Positions 59,370 to 64,000 of a stretch of 64,000 nt of DNA are shown piece after piece. A program made the position numbers and the translations under genes. Source of the stretch: Methylophilus sp. 14 (GTDB lineage: Bacteria; Pseudomonadota; Gammaproteobacteria; Burkholderiales; Methylophilaceae); the NCBI RefSeq assembly GCF_015354345.1, contig NZ_JADKYS010000001.1:434001-498000 (forward strand), read 5' to 3'. Every line of letters starts with the position of its first letter. Position 1 is the stretch's first letter. The notes under the pieces are model-generated. The model worked only from the letters and a program-made list of their open reading frames with translations, ran no database searches and was not told the DNA's origin.

Positions 59370-61327
59370 ACAAGCAAGTGAATCAGAGAGTGCGTCATTG
59401 GGCCTGGCTATTGGGCTGCCCGCTGATATTGGCCAGTTGCAGCAACCTGCTGCCCGCACAGCAAACTGGCGATGCCACGCTGGAACAGGCCAGGCTATAT
59501 GCCGCACGCGGCCAGGATGATGAAGCCATCCAGTTGTTGCAACCCCTAGTGGAAGCCTATCCGCGCCAGCCACAATACAAAAACTGGCTGACGTTGTTGC
59601 AGGAGAAAAAACTGCAAAAACAAGTGCAGCAAGCCGATAGCATGCTGGCTGCCCAGCAGTACGATGCGGCGGCAGAGGGTTATCAGCAGGTGTTGCAGAC
59701 GGCGCCGAATAACCGTGCTGCCAGTGACGGTTTGCAAAAAGTGCAACTGGCGCGTCAACATGCCGCCCAGATCGCGCAAGTGAAGACGGCGATGCTGGCC
59801 GAAGACTGGGCCGGGGCCGAATTTGGTTTACGCAGTATCCTGGCTGAGCAGCCAGCGCATGCTGAGGCGCGGCAATTATTTGAGCAACTGGAGCAGAAGA
59901 AAAACGAGCGCAGCAGTGTGGTGCGGCCATTGCAGTCGGCACTCAAAAAGAAAGTCACGCTGGAGTTGAAAAACACGCCGATTAAAAATGCCTTTGAATA
60001 CCTGGGCAAGGCTGGGGGCCTGAATTTCTCGTTTGACCAGGAGCTCAATGAAGGCATACGCGTCAATGTCTTGTTGCGCGATACGCCGATTGAGCAGGCG
60101 CTAGATGTAATTCTTACCAGTCACCAGTTGGGTAAAAAAGTGCTTAACAGCAATACCTTGCTGATTTATCCGCAAGCGCGTGCCGCGCAATATGAAGAGC
60201 TGTTTGTGCGCAGCTTTTACCTGACGCATATGGATGCCAAACGTGCGCTCAATATGATGAAAACCGTATTGCGTGCCAGTGATGTGTATATGGATGAAAA
60301 GCTGAATACGCTGGTGATCCGCGATACCATGGACCGCATCAAAGTGGCCGAGAAGCTGATTGCCTCGCAAGACCTGAATGAACCCGAGGTGATGCTCGAA
60401 GTCGAGGTGATGGAAATCAATCGCCGTAACCTGGAAAACCTGGGCATTCAGTATCCCACCCAAATTGGGGTGGGCGTGCAGGGCAATGCGGCGGGTAACA
60501 GTAGTGGCACCCAACCGCAGGCGGGCAAGCTGACCTTGACCGAGTTGCGTAACTTTAATGGCAACCTGGGCGTGTTTTCAATCAATGATCCGGCCATTGT
60601 GCTTAACCTGTTGCATCAAGATACTGACACCAATTTGCTGGCCAGCCCCAAAATCCGCGTCAAAAACCGTGATCGCGCCAAAATCCATGTCGGTGACAAA
60701 ATCCCGGTGTTGACCAGCGTGGCCAGTGCGCAGGGGTTTGTCAGCCAGAATGTGAATTATATTGAGGTCGGCATCAAGCTCGATGTCGAGCCAGTGATCC
60801 AGATGCAGGATCAGGTCAGTATCAAGGTCGGCATGGAGGTGAGCAATATTACCGACCAGGTCACCACCAGTTCTGGCGTACTGGCGTACACCATCGGTAG
60901 CCGCAACGCCAATACCACCTTGCAGTTACGCAATAACGAAACGCAGATTCTGGCTGGGCTGTTCCGTGATGACGAGCAGAAAACCCGCCGCAAAGTACCG
61001 GGCCTGGGCAATTTGCCACTGATCGGCAAACTGTTTAGCAGCAACAATGAAGACAAACGCAAAAACGAAATTGTGCTGCTGATTACACCGCGCATAATGC
61101 ATAACCTGAGCCCCGCCAGCTCGGTCTACAGCCTGATTCCTTCCGGCATCGCCGCGACGGCCAATCCGGTGGGTGCAGGTGGTGCGCGTACCGTGCAAGC
61201 CATAGACACCACACCGTCTGCCCCGGTGGTGACCCCGCAGTCGACACAAAGCAGCAATATGCGTAATGACAGCGGCTTTGCCAACCAGATGATGAACAGC
61301 AACGACAGCGCGACGGTGCAACCATAA
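59366..61327 (+). CDS. gspD: secretin (GspD/MshL-like) lipoprotein with TPR-like N-terminus
   Basis: 653 residues. A lipoprotein signal (LLGCPLILASC, lipobox LASC near residue 26) is followed by TPR-like repeats (about 35-185: LEQARLYAARGQDDEAIQLL), an STN/N0 domain (about 195-265), an N1 domain (SFYLTHMDAKRALNMMKTVL) and the secretin core (about 380-580) with the signature VPGLGNLPLIGKLF and NEIVLLITPRIM. The tail is T/S/N-rich. It should form the outer-membrane pore. No pilotin gene is adjacent; the lipid anchor may replace it. Confidence 0.93.
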   Translation: MNKQVNQRVRHWAWLLGCPLILASCSNLLPAQQTGDATLEQARLYAARGQDDEAIQLLQPLVEAYPRQPQYKNWLTLLQEKKLQKQVQQADSMLAAQQYDAAAEGYQQVLQTAPNNRAASDGLQKVQLARQHAAQIAQVKTAMLAEDWAGAEFGLRSILAEQPAHAEARQLFEQLEQKKNERSSVVRPLQSALKKKVTLELKNTPIKNAFEYLGKAGGLNFSFDQELNEGIRVNVLLRDTPIEQALDVILTSHQLGKKVLNSNTLLIYPQARAAQYEELFVRSFYLTHMDAKRALNMMKTVLRASDVYMDEKLNTLVIRDTMDRIKVAEKLIASQDLNEPEVMLEVEVMEINRRNLENLGIQYPTQIGVGVQGNAAGNSSGTQPQAGKLTLTELRNFNGNLGVFSINDPAIVLNLLHQDTDTNLLASPKIRVKNRDRAKIHVGDKIPVLTSVASAQGFVSQNVNYIEVGIKLDVEPVIQMQDQVSIKVGMEVSNITDQVTTSSGVLAYTIGSRNANTTLQLRNNETQILAGLFRDDEQKTRRKVPGLGNLPLIGKLFSSNNEDKRKNEIVLLITPRIMHNLSPASSVYSLIPSGIAATANPVGAGGARTVQAIDTTPSAPVVTPQSTQSSNMRNDSGFANQMMNSNDSATVQP

Positions 61328-61340
61328 GGTCAGGCCGCGC

Positions 61341-61817
61341 ATGCTTTCTCTGACTTATCGCAAGGGGTTTACCTTAATCGAACTCTTGGTGACCCTGGCC
61401 TTGCTGGCCCTGCTGGTGACCTCGGCCAGCCCGGTGTTGCAGCTCAATGCAAAGCGTGACAAAGAGCGTGAACTCAAGCGCGCGTTATGGCAAATCCGCG
61501 ATGCACTCGATGCGTATAAAGATGCAGTCGATCAGGGCCTGATTAAGAAAACGGCCGAAGGTAGCGGCTATCCGCCTAATCTGGCAATCCTGGTGACTGG
61601 CGTTGAAAATGCGCAAGACACCAAAAAGAAAAAACTGTTTTTTTTAAGGCGCATTCCACGTGACCCGTTTGCGGCAGATGCCACACTCAGCAATGCCGGT
61701 ACGTGGCGTATCCGCGCTTATGATGGTGCACTTGATGAAATGGCTCAGGATGTCTATGACGTCTCATCACGTTCGCCCGCCATGGGCATTAACCAGCAAC
61801 CCTATAGTGAGTGGTAA
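61341..61817 (+). CDS. GspG-like pseudopilin (2)
   Basis: 158 residues with prepilin motif YRKG-FTLIELLVTLALLALL (Glu5 present) and a GspG-like body: LWQIRDALDAYKDAVDQG, GYPPNLAILVTGV, RRIPRDPFAADAT, TWRIRAYDGALDE. The calcium-binding C-terminus of GspG is replaced by DVSSRSPAMGINQQPYSEW. 13 bases after the secretin gene. Confidence 0.88.
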   Translation: MLSLTYRKGFTLIELLVTLALLALLVTSASPVLQLNAKRDKERELKRALWQIRDALDAYKDAVDQGLIKKTAEGSGYPPNLAILVTGVENAQDTKKKKLFFLRRIPRDPFAADATLSNAGTWRIRAYDGALDEMAQDVYDVSSRSPAMGINQQPYSEW

Positions 61818-61821
61818 AGCC

Positions 61822-62193
61822 ATGAAACGCGGATTCACTCTGATTGAAATGCTGGTAGTGCTGGCGATACTGGCGATGTTGCTGACCATCGTTTCGCCCA
61901 AGTTTATGCATATGCTGCAGCGCTCAAAAGAAACCACTTTACGCCATGACCTGCTGACCATGCGCGATGCGATTGATAAGTTTTACAGCGATAAAAATCG
62001 TTATCCAGACACATTGGATGAGCTGGTCGAAAGGCAATACCTCAAAGCCATCCCGCCCGACCCGGTGACTGAGCGCGCGGATACCTGGGTGATTACCTTG
62101 CCACCGAATATTGACGAGCAAGGTAGTGTATTTGACGTGCACAGCGGTTCGACGCGATTAGCTGAGGATGGCACGCCCTATGCGCTATGGTAG
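61822..62193 (+). CDS. GspG-like pseudopilin (3)
   Basis: 123 residues: MKRG-FTLIEMLVVLAILAML with Glu5, helix, then LRHDLLTMRDAIDKFYSDKN, RYPDTLDELVERQYLKAIPP and DPVTERADTWVI. Same family as its neighbour, shorter. ATG at 61822 just after the previous stop; the last codons overlap the next start. Confidence 0.88.
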   Translation: MKRGFTLIEMLVVLAILAMLLTIVSPKFMHMLQRSKETTLRHDLLTMRDAIDKFYSDKNRYPDTLDELVERQYLKAIPPDPVTERADTWVITLPPNIDEQGSVFDVHSGSTRLAEDGTPYALW

Positions 62194-62671
62194 GCCGCCT
62201 GTCGACGGATTTGTGCTGATAGGCATGTTTATGCTGGTGATGCTCAGTGGCCTGGTGATGGCGCAGGCCAGCATGCGCTGGCACACCCAGGTGCTACGCG
62301 AGCGTGAAGCCGAGTTGATCCGCGTCGGCCTGGCTTACCGCGATGCCATTGGCCGCTATTACAACCAGACGCCAGGCATCGTGAAAACTTTTCCGCCCAC
62401 CCTGGAGGCCTTGCAGGAAGATACCCGCTTCCCCACCGCGCGCCGCCATTTACGCAAACCCTACCTCGACCCCATCACGCAACGCGAAGGCTGGGGCATC
62501 GTCGAGGCGCCCAGCGGTGGCATCATGGGCATTTATAGCCTGTCTGACAAACCGCCGTTTAAAACCAAAGGCTATCGCGGCGAGTTGCAGCACCTCAACG
62601 ACAAGCGCTATTACGGTGAATGGTACTTTGTTTATTTGCCGCAGCCAGCGAGTGGCCGCAATGCCTTGTGA
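62180..62671 (+). CDS. minor pseudopilin-like protein lacking Glu5
   Basis: 163 residues: RPPVDG-FVLIGMFMLVMLSGLVM has a prepilin-peptidase-like cleavage G-F and a hydrophobic helix, but mature position 5 is Gly, not Glu. The body still resembles the neighbouring pseudopilins (LAYRDAIGRYYNQTPG, KPYLDPITQREGWGIV, GIYSLSDKPPFKTKG). ATG at 62180 overlaps the previous gene by 14 bases. Possibly a tip pseudopilin analogous to GspK, which also lacks Glu5 (inference). Confidence 0.8.
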   Translation: MRYGRPPVDGFVLIGMFMLVMLSGLVMAQASMRWHTQVLREREAELIRVGLAYRDAIGRYYNQTPGIVKTFPPTLEALQEDTRFPTARRHLRKPYLDPITQREGWGIVEAPSGGIMGIYSLSDKPPFKTKGYRGELQHLNDKRYYGEWYFVYLPQPASGRNAL

Positions 62672-62809
62672 TGGTTGCAATTGGTTGTGCGTGGTTGTAT
62701 GCAGCCATATTTTTGCTCGGGAATAATTGAATAAATCAAATAATTCAGTCGCTTAGCTAGCTGGCATCTTTATTGCCACGTGCAATGTAAAAGCCATTAG
62801 AGAAACGCC

Positions 62810-63319
62810 ATGTCCCGTCCACTTTCCGTGCCGCAAGGTTTGATCGGTCTGCTCTACCAGGAGCATCATGCCTGGTTGCGTGCCTGGATCAATAAACGCC
62901 TGGGTTGCCCAAACTGGGCGGCAGATTTAACGCAAGACACATTTGTGAATGTGTTGCTCAAGGCAGATTTGCCAGTATTGCACGAGCCGCGCGCCTACCT
63001 CACCCGTATTGCGCATGGCCTGATGGTGGACCATGTGCGCCGTCGCGATCTCGAACGGGCCTACCTTGATGCCTTGGCGAATATGACCTCCGATGACATC
63101 GGCTCGCCCGAGTCGCGTGCCTTGATGCTGGAGCTGCTGGTGCGGCTGGATATTCTGCTCGACGGCTTGCCCGCCAAGACGCGCACGGCGTTTTTACTGG
63201 CGCAACTCGAAGGCGCCAGCTATCAGCAAATTGCCACCCGCCTGGGCGTATCTACCCGCACGGTGGGTAGCTATGTCGCCACTGCCATGCTGCAGTGCAT
63301 GGCTTTACTGCAAGCCTAA
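62810..63319 (+). CDS. FecI-type ECF sigma factor (3)
   Basis: 169 residues. Region 2: WAADLTQDTFVNVLLKAD, PRAYLTRIAHGLMVDHVRRR. Region 4: LPAKTRTAFLLAQLEGASYQ, GVSTRTVGSYVATAML. It is more typical of classical FecI than the two sigma genes at 31-33 kb, so an independent acquisition. The upstream 140 bases include an AT-rich inverted element TTGAATAAATCAA (around 62727). Followed by its FecR gene after 5 bases. Confidence 0.92.
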   Translation: MSRPLSVPQGLIGLLYQEHHAWLRAWINKRLGCPNWAADLTQDTFVNVLLKADLPVLHEPRAYLTRIAHGLMVDHVRRRDLERAYLDALANMTSDDIGSPESRALMLELLVRLDILLDGLPAKTRTAFLLAQLEGASYQQIATRLGVSTRTVGSYVATAMLQCMALLQA

Positions 63320-63324
63320 GCGCC

Positions 63325-64000
63325 ATGCGATCAGAGTTACTCAATCAGGTGACCCCGGCCATGCAACAAGCCAGCGACTGGTATGCACGCTGGCTTTCTG
63401 GCGAGATGGACGAACAAGCCAAGCTGGCCTGGCAATCCTGGCTGGATGCAGACGAAGAACATCACCGCGCCTGGCAGCAGATGGAGCGCGTACAGCAATA
63501 CTTTAATAAAGTGCCCGGCGCGCTGGCATTGGCCACCCTGCAAGCCCCGCCTTCTGCCGAGCGCAGACGCCTGCTCAAACACATGATCTTGCTGCTCGCC
63601 GTCAGCGGCAGCGGCTATTACGCCTACCGCGAACAACCCTGGCGCGGCATGCTGGCCGACATTCGCACCCAGGTGGGCGAGCAACGCAAGCTCACGCTGG
63701 AGGACGGCACGCGGCTGCATCTCAATACCGATACCGCCGTCAACATCGTCTACAGCCCGACTGACCGTATCGTCGAACTGGTGCGTGGCGAAGTGATGGT
63801 AGAAACCGCGCATGAAAATGTGCGCATCTACCGGCCATTTAGCGTCGTCACCCAACAAGGCATGGTCACCGCCCTGGGCACAAAGTTTAGCGTGCGCGAA
63901 TGGCAACAGCAGCAACGTGACTTAGTTAAAGTCAGTGTGTTTGAAGGCATGGTCGATGTACGCCCCAAAGGCAGCCAGGCAAGGCCCGTTCGCGTCAATG
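63325..64000 (+). CDS. FecR-type anti-sigma/sensor (3), runs off window
   Basis: Frame open from ATG 63325 to the window edge (225 codons). DUF4880-like N-terminus (ASDWYARWLSGEMDEQAK, WLDADEEHHRAWQQME), membrane helix (about 88-104, MILLLAVSGSGYYAY), and the FecR domain (VGEQRKLTLEDGTRLHLNTD, VELVRGEVMVETAHE, TALGTKFSVREW). Partner of the sigma gene just upstream. A TonB receptor gene probably follows outside the window (inference). Confidence 0.92.
   Translation, partial: MRSELLNQVTPAMQQASDWYARWLSGEMDEQAKLAWQSWLDADEEHHRAWQQMERVQQYFNKVPGALALATLQAPPSAERRRLLKHMILLLAVSGSGYYAYREQPWRGMLADIRTQVGEQRKLTLEDGTRLHLNTDTAVNIVYSPTDRIVELVRGEVMVETAHENVRIYRPFSVVTQQGMVTALGTKFSVREWQQQQRDLVKVSVFEGMVDVRPKGSQARPVRVN

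Overview
This window reads like a chromosomal segment of a Gram-negative betaproteobacterium, most likely a methylotroph of the Methylophilaceae type. That is inference. It rests on a formate dehydrogenase of the FdhF/YdeP (Fdh4A-like) family followed by a small partner gene, on kdpDE, and on lipid A modification and FecIR/TonB uptake genes in one moderate-GC chromosome. No rRNA, tRNA, CRISPR array, phage or intact transposase gene was seen.

Layout. 0-2.9 kb: 3' part of kdpD and complete kdpE (K+ sensing; kdpFABC should lie just upstream). 2.9-4.2 kb: a dapA-like gene with a tiny upstream ORF. 4.3-14.0 kb, visibly AT-richer: eptA (lipid A phosphoethanolamine transferase), a BasRS/QseBC-like two-component system, and a divergent tripartite RND efflux operon with a PmrA/QseB-like box in the shared intergenic space. 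14.1-21.9 kb: an electrophile/redox stress cluster (HbpS/GlcG-like protein, aldo-keto reductase, alpha/beta hydrolase, SDR, zinc-free quinone-oxidoreductase-like MDR) with three TetR regulators and readable palindromic operators. It is bounded on both sides by copies of a diverged ~105-bp direct repeat. 22.1-30.8 kb: formate dehydrogenase with its small partner, a MocR-type regulator, Ada, and two c-di-GMP enzymes.

31.2-64 kb is one long surface/secretion region, almost all on the + strand. It opens with two tandem FecI-type sigma/FecR pairs and two paralogous FecA-type TonB receptors (1203 and 1178 aa). Between the receptors sit a tandem-repeat array, a ParD-like/nucleotidyltransferase-like toxin-antitoxin cassette bounded by inverted GGGGTCAGAGTAAA motifs, and a HigBA-like pair whose toxin carries a premature stop. 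After the second receptor come a putative structured leader, an unrecognised exported 338-aa protein, an RTX protein, and a complete type I secretion set with two different ABC exporters, an HlyD-type adaptor and a TolC-type channel. Immediately after, with overlapping genes, is an 11-gene type II secretion/MSHA-like pseudopilus operon (gspG-F-E, PilM/N/O/P-like genes, a lipoprotein secretin with a TPR-like N-terminus, three more pseudopilins). A third sigma/FecR pair starts at the right edge.

Working model: surface-signalling sigma factors sense a ligand through the TonB receptors and may control a co-localised export programme (orphan exported protein, RTX protein, T1SS, pseudopilus). The joint T1SS plus pseudopilus locus with its orphan cargo is the best candidate here for an undescribed system. 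Its substrate and ligand cannot be told from sequence alone.
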